From positions 1 to 21,858 of the forward strand of contig MHEF01000142.1 in NCBI GenBank assembly GCA_001805125.1: a stretch of DNA of 21,858 nucleotides, written 5' to 3'. The position numbers and the translations under genes are program-made. A model generated the notes under the pieces. That model ran no database searches. It was given only the letters and a program-made list of their open reading frames with translations, and had not been told where the DNA came from. This stretch comes from Nitrospirae bacterium RBG_13_39_12. GTDB taxonomy: Bacteria; Nitrospirota; Thermodesulfovibrionia; Thermodesulfovibrionales; SM23-35. Shown here piece by piece: positions 7,544-14,895 of this stretch (position 1 is the first letter of the stretch; every line of letters begins with the position of its first letter).

Positions 7544-8944
7544 ATGTTCCATGATATACATGAAGAATGCGGTGTGTTTGGAATATACGGACATACGGAG
7601 GCAGCAAACCTCACTTATCTCGGATTATATGCCCTCCAGCACAGGGGGCAGGAAGGTGCAGGTATATGCTCATCTGATGGCAGACAACTCTTTCTTGAAA
7701 AATCCATGGGACTTGTTGCTGATATCTTCAGCGAAAAAAGACTAAAAAGGCTTCCAGGTTACATAGCAATCGGTCACAACCGTTATTCTACAGCCGGCAG
7801 CAGCATGCTGAAGAATGTTCAGCCTATAGTCGCAAATTTTGCTCTTGGTACACTTGCTATAGCACACAATGGAAATCTTGTCAGTTCAGTAGACCTTAGA
7901 ACTTCCCTTGAGGCTGAAGGAGCAATATTCCAGTCATCTTCAGACAGTGAGGTGATCGTACACCTTATAGCACATTCAAAAGGATATGATTTTTATGAAA
8001 GGGTTGCTCATGCTATTAAAGAGATAAATGGGTCGTTCAGTCTGCTCATACTCAGAGAAAAAGAACTTATTGCAATAAGAGATCCTTATGGTGTAAGACC
8101 GCTAAGTCTCGGGATGAAGGACGGCGCATATGTTGTCGCATCGGAGACATGTGCCTTCGACCTTATAGGCGCAACCTTTATCCGTGATATTGAACCGGGA
8201 GAGGTGCTTATAATAAACGACCAGGGCCTTGAATCTCTTAAGGTATTTAACAGTCATAAAAAAGCTTTCTGCGTTTTTGAACTAATTTATTTTTCAAGAC
8301 CTGACAGCAACATCTTCGGTGGACTGAATGTAAATGAGATGAGAAAAGAATTCGGGAGACAACTTGCTAAAGAGTCTGATATAGATGCCGACCTTGTGAT
8401 ACCAGTTCCCGACTCTGGTGTTCCTGCAGCAATAGGCTTCTCAGAACAAAGCAAGATTCCCTTCGATTTTGGTCTTATAAGAAACCACTATATCGGAAGG
8501 ACATTTATAGAACCAAAAAACAGCATAAGACATTTCGGTGTCAAGATAAAGCTTAACCCTGTAAGAAAACTGCTTGAGGGTAAAAGATTACTTGTAATAG
8601 ACGACTCTATTGTAAGAGGTACAACCAGCAAAAAAATCGTTAAGATGTTGAGAGAGGGTGGCGGCGCAAAAGAGGTACATCTGAAGATAAGTTCCCCTCC
8701 AACTATTAGCCCATGTTATTACGGGATAGACACTCCGACAAGACGTGAACTTATCGCATCTACTCATCTCATTGATGAGATCAGGAAATATGTAACTGCA
8801 GATTCTCTATCTTATTTAAGTCTTGAAGGACTCCATAAGATAATCCCAAACTCCCATAATTTCTGCACAGCTTGTTTTGATTGCCACTACCCTATCAGTT
8901 TTCCCGGAGAGCACTTAAACCAGATGGAATTTTTATTCAAGTAA
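7544..8944 (+). CDS. purF: Amidophosphoribosyltransferase
   Basis: PurF makes phosphoribosylamine from PRPP and glutamine, the first committed step of purine synthesis. Numbering from ATG 7544 (466 residues), Cys9 in EECGVFGI is the glutaminase nucleophile, exposed after propeptide removal. The Ntn domain includes ALQHRGQEGAGI and HNGNL. The PRPP loop is VIDDSIVRGTTS (351-362). Cys243, Cys391, Cys441 and Cys444 match the four [4Fe-4S] ligands of the Bacillus-type enzyme, so this is the oxygen-sensitive iron-sulfur form. In-frame ATG 7529 would add five residues, but it overlaps the extended -10 box, and 7544 gives the usual short propeptide. No Shine-Dalgarno precedes either start. Other purine genes are absent here except purA about 10 kb away. 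Confidence 0.95.
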   Translation: MFHDIHEECGVFGIYGHTEAANLTYLGLYALQHRGQEGAGICSSDGRQLFLEKSMGLVADIFSEKRLKRLPGYIAIGHNRYSTAGSSMLKNVQPIVANFALGTLAIAHNGNLVSSVDLRTSLEAEGAIFQSSSDSEVIVHLIAHSKGYDFYERVAHAIKEINGSFSLLILREKELIAIRDPYGVRPLSLGMKDGAYVVASETCAFDLIGATFIRDIEPGEVLIINDQGLESLKVFNSHKKAFCVFELIYFSRPDSNIFGGLNVNEMRKEFGRQLAKESDIDADLVIPVPDSGVPAAIGFSEQSKIPFDFGLIRNHYIGRTFIEPKNSIRHFGVKIKLNPVRKLLEGKRLLVIDDSIVRGTTSKKIVKMLREGGGAKEVHLKISSPPTISPCYYGIDTPTRRELIASTHLIDEIRKYVTADSLSYLSLEGLHKIIPNSHNFCTACFDCHYPISFPGEHLNQMEFLFK

Positions 8945-9006
8945 AATATTGACAATTTAAGTCCTTAAACCTATATATATCTTAAAAAAAGTAGAGTCTT
9001 AGCACC

Positions 9007-10134
9007 TTGATAAACAACGTATTACGAGACATTTTCAGAATTAACCTAGGGGTAAAGAAACACGAAAAGGTTCTTATATTTAATGACAGGTTCTCAAAAA
9101 AAGAAGATATATCCGAATCAGATAGTGATCGAAGATTAAAGCTAAGATACCTCTCTTTACTCGCAGCTGAGATTGGCAAGAATTTTTGCAAGTCAATAAC
9201 ACTCCATGAATATCCTGCTACAGGAAGCCATGGTGCCGAACCACCTTCAAAACTCTGGGAGTTTGCATTTGGAGACAAAACAGTCAAGGCTCTAAAAAAA
9301 GAACGGCTTCTTTTCCCCATTCTTAAAAAAACTGTAAAAGACAAGGATATTAAAAAGGCTGAAGACATCATCAGAAAGTATAAAAATAATGCCATCAACT
9401 GTGTTATTGCTTTATCAAACTTCTCCACAAGCCATACAAGGTTCAGAGATTTCCTGACAAGGATTTGCGGTTGCAGATATGCAAGCATGCCCCTTTTTGA
9501 CATATCTATGCTTGAGGGTGCTATGAATGTAGATTGGAAGTCTCTCGAAAAAAAGACTAAACAGCTGGCGAAGGTAGTAAACCTGGCTGAGTCTATCTGT
9601 ATAAAAACCTTAAACGGCACTTATATCTCTTTCTCAAAGAAGGGAAGAAAGGCAATTGCAGACACCGGAATCCTTACAAGACAAGGGGCTTTCGGTAACC
9701 TTCCTGCAGGCGAGGTCTATCTTGCCCCTCTTGAAGGGACAGCCAACGGAATACTCGTCGTCGAATGGGGTCCCACTAAACAGCTTCAATCTCCGATTAT
9801 ACTCACGGTTAAAGATGGATATGTAGTAGATATTTCGGGTAAAGATGAATACGCTGAATATATTGTTATGCGTCTCTCCGAAAGGAAGGAAAACGGTAAT
9901 ATTGCCGAACTTGGCATAGGCACAAACATTGCTGCAAAAAGACCTGACAATATCCTTGAATCAGAAAAAATACTCGGTACCATACACATTGCTCTCGGCG
10001 ATAATAGCTCATTTGGCGGGAATGTCAAGACACCTTTCCACCAGGACTTTGTATTTTTCAATCCAACTGTCACATTGATTCATAAAGATGGGAGTGAGAA
10101 GGATATTCTTTCATCTGGAAAATTACTCTGTTAG
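9007..10134 (+). CDS. M29-like aminopeptidase (AmpS/aminopeptidase T related)
   Basis: The C-terminal half carries the metal ligands expected for clan MQ (M29) aminopeptidases: Glu236 in LPAGEVYLAP, Glu301 in IAELGIGTN, His327 in LGTIHIALGDN, and His345/Asp347 in PFHQDF. These would coordinate two metal ions and release N-terminal residues from peptides. The N-terminal half is more diverged and lysine-rich. Length is 375 residues against about 400-415 for classical M29 enzymes. The start is uncertain: TTG 9007 is the best visible, with no strong Shine-Dalgarno and no nearby in-frame ATG. It lies 62 bp after purF on the same strand and 190 bp before selB. Function in vivo is inference from family; there is no obvious link to selenium or purines. 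Confidence 0.78.
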   Translation: MINNVLRDIFRINLGVKKHEKVLIFNDRFSKKEDISESDSDRRLKLRYLSLLAAEIGKNFCKSITLHEYPATGSHGAEPPSKLWEFAFGDKTVKALKKERLLFPILKKTVKDKDIKKAEDIIRKYKNNAINCVIALSNFSTSHTRFRDFLTRICGCRYASMPLFDISMLEGAMNVDWKSLEKKTKQLAKVVNLAESICIKTLNGTYISFSKKGRKAIADTGILTRQGAFGNLPAGEVYLAPLEGTANGILVVEWGPTKQLQSPIILTVKDGYVVDISGKDEYAEYIVMRLSERKENGNIAELGIGTNIAAKRPDNILESEKILGTIHIALGDNSSFGGNVKTPFHQDFVFFNPTVTLIHKDGSEKDILSSGKLLC

Positions 10135-10168
10135 ACTTAATATTGCATGCATTTACATACTCACAGTA

Positions 10169-10298
10169 AACAGTCAGGACATAGACTTTAAGCGGTTTTG
10201 TACCCATCCCGAAAGCATTCGGGACGGGATCGGGATGATTCCGCTCGCCTGCCCAAGGCCGTGCAGGCGGAGATTGAAGATGCTGTGTCCTGCCTATT
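10169..10298. repeat. Second-family foldback repeat, copy B2
   Basis: The left end (AACAGTCAGGACATAGACTTT, from 10169) is an imperfect inverted match to the right end (reverse strand from 10298: AATAGGCAGGACACAGCATC). Between them are two strong hairpins: TCCCGAA-AGCA-TTCGGGA (10207-10224), and CGCCTGC (10246-10252) with GCAGGCG (10263-10269). The right end (10271-10297) matches that of B3 (13730-13756) at 21 of 27 positions, and all six differences are transitions. The copy lies in the gap before selB and ends 26 bp from its start codon, so it could shape the selB leader or act as a partial terminator after the peptidase gene. Confidence 0.7.
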
Positions 10299-10324
10299 AG
10301 GTATTTTGGATAAGGTATATTTAT

Positions 10325-12202
10325 ATGCACTACATAATTCTCGGGACTGCAGGACATATAGACCACGGCAAGAGCGCTCTCGTTAAGGCTCTAACCGGCA
10401 TAGATCCTGACAGGCTGAAAGAAGAGAAAGAGCGTGGCATTACCATTGACCTGGGGTTTGCAGACCTTAATTACCCTGATGGCCTAACTGTTGGGATTGT
10501 AGATGTCCCGGGGCATGAAAGACTCGTTAAGAATATGCTCGCAGGTGCAGGCGGGATTGATCTTGTTCTTCTTGTTATTGCTGCTGACGAGGGAATCATG
10601 CCACAAAGTCGTGAGCACCTTTATATATGCAACCTTTTAAAAATCAAATCTGGTTTAATTGCAATTACAAAGGCCGACCTTGTCGATAGTGACTGGATTA
10701 AGCTTGTAGAAGATGATATAAAAACCTTTGTAAAAGGTACATTTCTTGCCGGGGCAGAAATAATACCTGTTTCATCAAAAACGCTTTTAAACATTGATCT
10801 ACTAAAAGAAAAAATTAAAGATGTTGCATTAAAAGTTGATCCAAAACCAACAAAAGGCCTTTTCAGGCTTCCTGTGGACAGGGTTTTTACATTAAAGGGC
10901 TTTGGTACAGTTGTTACAGGAACAGCTGTCTCAGGGAAACTATCTCTAGATGAGACTGTAGAGATAGTTCCAAGCAATATCAAGAGCAAGGTACGGGGGC
11001 TTCACAGTCATGGCAGACCCATCCATACAGCATATGCAGGCCAAAGGGTTGCAATAAATCTTCAAGGAGTTGAGAAGGAAGAATTAAACAGAGGAGATTC
11101 GGTTGTTATCCCAGAAAGGTTTACTCCAACTAAAACTATTGATTCAAAAGTGGAACTGCTTTCTGATGCACCTGTCCTCAAGAGTAAAAGCCTTGTCCAT
11201 TTCCATCTTAATACATCAGAGGCTATAGCAAGGATTATCTTTTACGGCAGGGAAAAACTTAACGCAGGTGAAAGTAGTTATTGCCAGTTCAGGCTCAGAA
11301 AACCTGTTATCGCCATGTCAGGAGACAGATATATTATCAGGAGATTCTCTCCGGTAGTAACAATCGGCGGTGGAGAGATTCTTGACCCGTCTCCATACAG
11401 AAGGCGCTATAAAGAAGGCCTGGATGATTTAAAAATATTCGAAACAGGAATCCTGTCTGAAAAGATAGCTGCCAAGGTTAAAAGGGCTGGTAAATACGGC
11501 ATATCAGTCTCTCTGATCGAGGGCTGGATTAAGGCAGAGATTCCATCCATTAAGGATTCTATTAAAGCTTTAAAAGACAGCGGTATTTTAGTGCAATTCG
11601 AAAATACACTGCTTCATCACACTGCTTTTGATTCCTTTATGAAAACCATTAAAAATATTCTGGAAGACTTCCATAAAAAAAATCCACTTAAGTCCGGAAT
11701 GCTAAAAGAAGAGCTAAGAGCTAACCTTAACTTTGAACCCAGGCTTTTTGGCAACCTGATTTCTTCATATAGAGATATTGTATTGGATAAGGAAATGGTT
11801 CGTCTTGCTACATTCAGAGCAGCTTTATCACAGGTAGATGAGACGCTAAAGACAAAAATTATTGGTCTGCTGGAGAAAAACGGTTTTCAGCCCCCTGCCA
11901 AGGAAGAACTGAACCAGTATCTAAAACTGGATAAAAAATACCTGTCAGACATCCTGAAACTTATGGTAAAAGAAGGCAATCTTGTCAGGATCAATGATTC
12001 GATGTATATAACTTCTTCTGTTCACAAGAGGATGATCGAAAACCTGAAAGACTTTTTCAGCAGAAAAAATGAAATGACTGTAGCAGAATTCAGGGACATC
12101 CTCAGCACTACGAGAAAATTTGCCCTGCCTTTTCTCGAATACCTCGATTCGAATAAGATCACTTTGAGGGTTGGAGATATAAGGAAGTTCTTGCTCAAAT
12201 GA
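10325..12202 (+). CDS. selB: Selenocysteine-specific elongation factor
   Basis: SelB is a GTPase that delivers Sec-tRNA(Sec) to the ribosome at UGA codons marked by a SECIS hairpin. The G domain is clear: P-loop GTAGHIDHGKS (8-18), DVPGHE (60-65) and TKAD (115-118). EF-Tu-like beta domains follow (about 175-350), and the C-terminal region holds the winged-helix repeats that bind SECIS RNA, ending in the typical RKFALPFLEYLDSNKITLR and VGD. Full length is 625 residues, in the normal range. ATG 10325 has a TAAGG sequence 9 nt upstream. The stop codon directly abuts the ispF stop codon. Together with selA and tRNA-Sec this shows that the host decodes UGA as selenocysteine. Confidence 0.96.
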   Translation: MHYIILGTAGHIDHGKSALVKALTGIDPDRLKEEKERGITIDLGFADLNYPDGLTVGIVDVPGHERLVKNMLAGAGGIDLVLLVIAADEGIMPQSREHLYICNLLKIKSGLIAITKADLVDSDWIKLVEDDIKTFVKGTFLAGAEIIPVSSKTLLNIDLLKEKIKDVALKVDPKPTKGLFRLPVDRVFTLKGFGTVVTGTAVSGKLSLDETVEIVPSNIKSKVRGLHSHGRPIHTAYAGQRVAINLQGVEKEELNRGDSVVIPERFTPTKTIDSKVELLSDAPVLKSKSLVHFHLNTSEAIARIIFYGREKLNAGESSYCQFRLRKPVIAMSGDRYIIRRFSPVVTIGGGEILDPSPYRRRYKEGLDDLKIFETGILSEKIAAKVKRAGKYGISVSLIEGWIKAEIPSIKDSIKALKDSGILVQFENTLLHHTAFDSFMKTIKNILEDFHKKNPLKSGMLKEELRANLNFEPRLFGNLISSYRDIVLDKEMVRLATFRAALSQVDETLKTKIIGLLEKNGFQPPAKEELNQYLKLDKKYLSDILKLMVKEGNLVRINDSMYITSSVHKRMIENLKDFFSRKNEMTVAEFRDILSTTRKFALPFLEYLDSNKITLRVGDIRKFLLK

Positions 12203-12688
12203 TTAAACAGCATCAGAAAAAATACGTCTTAGCAAACATACTGCATACGCTGCTATCCCCTCGCCACAGCCTATAAACCCCATACCTTCATTTGTTTTAG
12301 ACTTGATATTGATTAACCCTGACGGGATTCCTGATTGTGATATTGCATCTTTCATGGAATTAATAAAAGGAGAAAGTTTAGGCCTTTCTGCTATTATGAT
12401 ACTGTCAATCCAGAAGACTTCATATCCTTTACTGCGAGTTAACCCAACAATATATTTCAGAAGGTCGATGCTTGATGAATCTTTCCACCTCAAGTCTGTA
12501 TCGGGGAAATGTCTTCCAATATCACCCATGCCCAGAGCCCCTATTATAGAGTCTATAATGGCATGACTTAAAACATCTGCATCAGAGTGACCAGTGAGAC
12601 CTTTTTCAAAGGGAATATCTACACCGCCGAGTATCAGTTTTCTGCCTTCAACCAGTCTGTGAGAGTCATATCCAATGCCAATGCGCAT
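12203..12688 (-). CDS. ispF: 2-C-methyl-D-erythritol 2,4-cyclodiphosphate synthase
   Basis: IspF forms the cyclic diphosphate intermediate of the MEP isoprenoid pathway. Zinc ligands Asp8 and His10 (GYDSHRL) and His42 (in HSDADVLSHA, 34-43) are present, with DIGRHFPDTD (56-65) and the C-terminal KTNEGMGFIG. The 161-residue length is typical. ATG 12688 follows a GGAG about 8 nt upstream. Its stop codon (TAA, 12205-12203 on the minus strand) touches the selB stop codon without an intervening base, so there is no room for a terminator and the two transcripts must overlap. ispD lies upstream on the same strand but is separated by a 196-bp gap containing a repeat, rather than overlapping as in many genomes. 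Confidence 0.96.
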   Translation of the reverse strand: MRIGIGYDSHRLVEGRKLILGGVDIPFEKGLTGHSDADVLSHAIIDSIIGALGMGDIGRHFPDTDLRWKDSSSIDLLKYIVGLTRSKGYEVFWIDSIIIAERPKLSPFINSMKDAISQSGIPSGLINIKSKTNEGMGFIGCGEGIAAYAVCLLRRIFSDAV

Positions 12689-12769
12689 ATATCAAACTCC
12701 ATATACTAGATTCTAATATCTAAATCCTAAACAATAACCTATCCTGAAACAAATTTGATAGATATCAAC

Positions 12770-12840
12770 TTTGTCATTCCGCTCCACCTCAGGCGGATGA
12801 TGCGGAATCTATGGATTCCTGCTTTTGCAGGGATGACAAA
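12770..12840. repeat. GTCATTCC-type foldback repeat, copy 2
   Basis: The ends TTTGTCATTCC and GGGATGACAAA are inverted copies at 10 of 11 positions. Two inner hairpins are ATTCCGC (12776-12782) with GCGGAAT (12802-12808), and CCTGC-TTTT-GCAGG (12818-12831). It is the same family as 3756-3818 and lies in the ispD-ispF gap, where it would be transcribed if the two genes share a message. Confidence 0.75.
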
Positions 12841-12851
12841 AAAGACAAAAC

Positions 12852-12881
12852 CAGCACGGAATATGATCTGGAGTCTGTGCT
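12852..12881. repeat. Possible remnant of a GTCATTCC-type repeat
   Basis: CAGCACGGAATATGA resembles the right end of the copy near 3806-3818 (AGCACGGAATGACG). It is bounded by an AGCAC (12853-12857) and GTGCT (12877-12881) inverted pair. The match is short, so this is a weak call. Confidence 0.3.
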
Positions 12882-12884
12882 TGT

Positions 12885-13616
12885 TTAGGGTTTAGAATTC
12901 ATTTTTAAAAGTGCTTCAGCAGTATACATGTCTTCAGGAGTAGTTATTTTAATGTTTTTATATGAGCCCATCACAACCTTTATCTTCCCACCGTATCTTT
13001 CCACAAGAGCAGTATCATCTGTTGAATAAAAACTTTCTTTCATCGCTTTTTTATATGAAGCTAAAATATTTTTATAAGAAAAAACCTGGGGTGTCTGTAT
13101 AGCCCACAATTTATCTCTATTTAAGGTTTTTTTTATCATTCCGTTCTCTGCTTCTTTTATCGTATCCTTTAAAGGTATTCCGAGGGCAACTCCGTCACAG
13201 TCCTCTTTATCTCTCAGTATCTTTAACATATGGTTTATAAGACCTTCAATAAGATGCTTTTCGATAAGGGGACGAACGCCATCGTGTATAAGAACTATGC
13301 AATTCCCCTCCTTTATGAGTTTGAGACCATTATATACAGAGTCCTGACGTTCTTTTCCCCCTGCTGCTATCCTCTTTATCTTTGAGAGCTTAAAATCCTT
13401 AAATATTTTTTCACCCTGCACCATATCTTCAACCTTTAGAACAGGGATCACTTCCTCTATTTTACCAATAGACTCCAGTGTTTTGAGAGACCAAACAATA
13501 AGTGGTTTGCCGCCGAGAGAATTAAACGGTTTGTTAGTTCCTGGCCCAAATCTTTTACCTATCCCAGCTGCCGGCACAATTGCAACAACCTTTTCTTGAT
13601 CCAGAGGTCTCTTCAT
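12885..13616 (-). CDS. ispD: 2-C-methyl-D-erythritol 4-phosphate cytidylyltransferase
   Basis: IspD couples CTP to methylerythritol phosphate in the MEP pathway. The nucleotide-binding signature is PAAGIGKRFG (15-24) followed by NKPF. Further family motifs are LIHDGVRPL, LWAIQTPQVF, STDDTALVE and the C-terminal IKITTPEDMYTAE. At 243 residues it is slightly longer than the usual 225-235 because of a few extra N-terminal residues. Upstream of ATG 13616 only a distant AAGG (about 10 nt) could serve as ribosome binding site. It sits between the YacL-like gene and ispF on the same strand, with a foldback repeat in each of the two gaps. Confidence 0.95.
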   Translation of the reverse strand: MKRPLDQEKVVAIVPAAGIGKRFGPGTNKPFNSLGGKPLIVWSLKTLESIGKIEEVIPVLKVEDMVQGEKIFKDFKLSKIKRIAAGGKERQDSVYNGLKLIKEGNCIVLIHDGVRPLIEKHLIEGLINHMLKILRDKEDCDGVALGIPLKDTIKEAENGMIKKTLNRDKLWAIQTPQVFSYKNILASYKKAMKESFYSTDDTALVERYGGKIKVVMGSYKNIKITTPEDMYTAEALLKMNSKP

Positions 13617-13640
13617 TCTTTACAACCTTTTTTATTCAAG

Positions 13641-13757
13641 AACAGGCAGGACCAGATATTTATCGGGACATCTCGGAGTCACATCCCGAACGCCTTTGTT
13701 ATCAGGACAAGTCTGCCCTCCTAGGGTCGAGATCAAAGATGCTATATCCTACCTGTC
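13641..13757. repeat. Second-family foldback repeat, copy B3
   Basis: The left end AACAGGCAGGACCAGATATT (13641-13660) pairs with the right end read in reverse (AGACAGGTAGGATATAGCAT from 13757). The core ACAGGCAGGA/ACAGGTAGGA agrees at 9 of 10, and ATCTCGG/ATCTCGA agree further in. The right end (13730-13756) is the closest match to copy B2. The element fills nearly all of the gap between the YacL-like gene and ispD. Confidence 0.65.
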
Positions 13758-13774
13758 TATTATAGGCTTATGAC

Positions 13775-14779
13775 TTACTTCGCTGTCCTAAGTTCCTCCC
13801 CTTCATATTCCTCCTTAAGCTTCGAAAATATCATTCTTCCCGCGGTTGTCTGAAGAACACTTGTGACAGTTACGTCTGTATTTTTTCCTATAAGCCTTCT
13901 CGCATTTTCTACAACGACCATTGTTCCGTCATCAAGATATGCAACCCCCTGATTGTATTCCTTCCCTTCCTTAAGAATAAAAACCTTCATTGTTTCACCC
14001 GGAAGTACAACAGGCTTTAGAGAGTTAGCCAGCTCATTTATATTGAGTACAGACACACCCTGAAGTTCAGCAACCTTATTCAGATTGAAATCATTAGTTA
14101 TAACCTTTGCGTTTAAGAGCTTCGCCAAAGCAACAAGTTTTGCATCAACCTCTTTTATCTTTGGGAAATCCTCGTCAACAATCTTTACAGTTATATGCGA
14201 CATCTTCTGGATTTTATGCAGAATATCAAGTCCCCTTCTTCCTTTAGCTCTCTTCATTGAGTCAGTAGAGTCTGCTATATGCTGTAATTCATGAAGGATG
14301 AACTGGGGAAGAACAAAAACTCCATCCAGGAATCCTGTTTCACAGACATCTGCAATACGTCCATCTATTATTACACTTGTATCGAGAACTTTTAAGTTCT
14401 CTTCAACATTCTGCCCTCTAAAAAGTCTGATGATACTCGCAACTGAGATTCCCTTGCCCTTACTGAGACCAAGCAGAAGCCCACCATAGCCAAATACGGC
14501 TATTATCCCAAAAGATATTGCTTCTGTGTCATTCCCGAGAATCGGTTTTAAAGGAAGCATAAGAAAGTAGGCAAATAAAAGCCCACAAGAAATTCCCAGG
14601 AGCCCCCCTAAAATTGCTCCGATTTCTGTTTTCTTGAATATTAATTCTATAGATACTGCTATCAGACCTAAAAATGCTCCTATCAATACACCATAAAACT
14701 CATAATTATATTTAAAACCAATAATGTAACCTGAAACTGCAAAGAGCAAAAAAACTGCAAGCCTTATAACAAGAATCAT
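13775..14779 (-). CDS. YacL-type membrane protein with PIN and TRAM domains
   Basis: The 334-residue protein has four predicted membrane segments (about 2-22, 28-48, 53-75 and 87-105), then a cytoplasmic PIN nuclease-like domain and a C-terminal TRAM RNA-binding domain over roughly the last 70 residues. PIN acidic residues appear in VLDTSVIIDGRIAD (Asp133, Asp139), the HELQ segment and ITNDFNLN. Such proteins are widespread and usually uncharacterised; an RNA-processing role is inferred from the domains. A textbook Shine-Dalgarno (AAGGAGGTGA) fixes the start at ATG 14779; a longer frame from 14818 would begin before it. The gene precedes ispD, an arrangement I recall from other bacteria, and follows htrA after a 116-bp gap. 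Confidence 0.88.
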   Translation of the reverse strand: MILVIRLAVFLLFAVSGYIIGFKYNYEFYGVLIGAFLGLIAVSIELIFKKTEIGAILGGLLGISCGLLFAYFLMLPLKPILGNDTEAISFGIIAVFGYGGLLLGLSKGKGISVASIIRLFRGQNVEENLKVLDTSVIIDGRIADVCETGFLDGVFVLPQFILHELQHIADSTDSMKRAKGRRGLDILHKIQKMSHITVKIVDEDFPKIKEVDAKLVALAKLLNAKVITNDFNLNKVAELQGVSVLNINELANSLKPVVLPGETMKVFILKEGKEYNQGVAYLDDGTMVVVENARRLIGKNTDVTVTSVLQTTAGRMIFSKLKEEYEGEELRTAK

Positions 14780-14784
14780 TTTTA

Positions 14785-14794
14785 TCACCTCCTT
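14785..14794 (-). promoter_or_regulatory. Strong ribosome binding site of the YacL-like gene
   Basis: AAGGAGGTGA on the minus strand lies 5 nt before ATG 14779. It is the best Shine-Dalgarno in the window and decides the start against the upstream in-frame ATG at 14818. Confidence 0.9.
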
Positions 14795-14895
14795 CCTGCT
14801 TAGAATTTTTAGTAACAAGAGGTTTTAAACTAAAAGTAAATATTTGAAAGGTCCCCAGATTTATCACCAGTCACTTGTTACCAAACCAACTATCC

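Noticed and set aside
8982..9620. 212-codon minus-strand ORF opposite the M29-like peptidase
   Set aside because: It is antisense to a gene with recognisable metal ligands, has phenylalanine/serine-rich shadow composition and no ribosome binding site.
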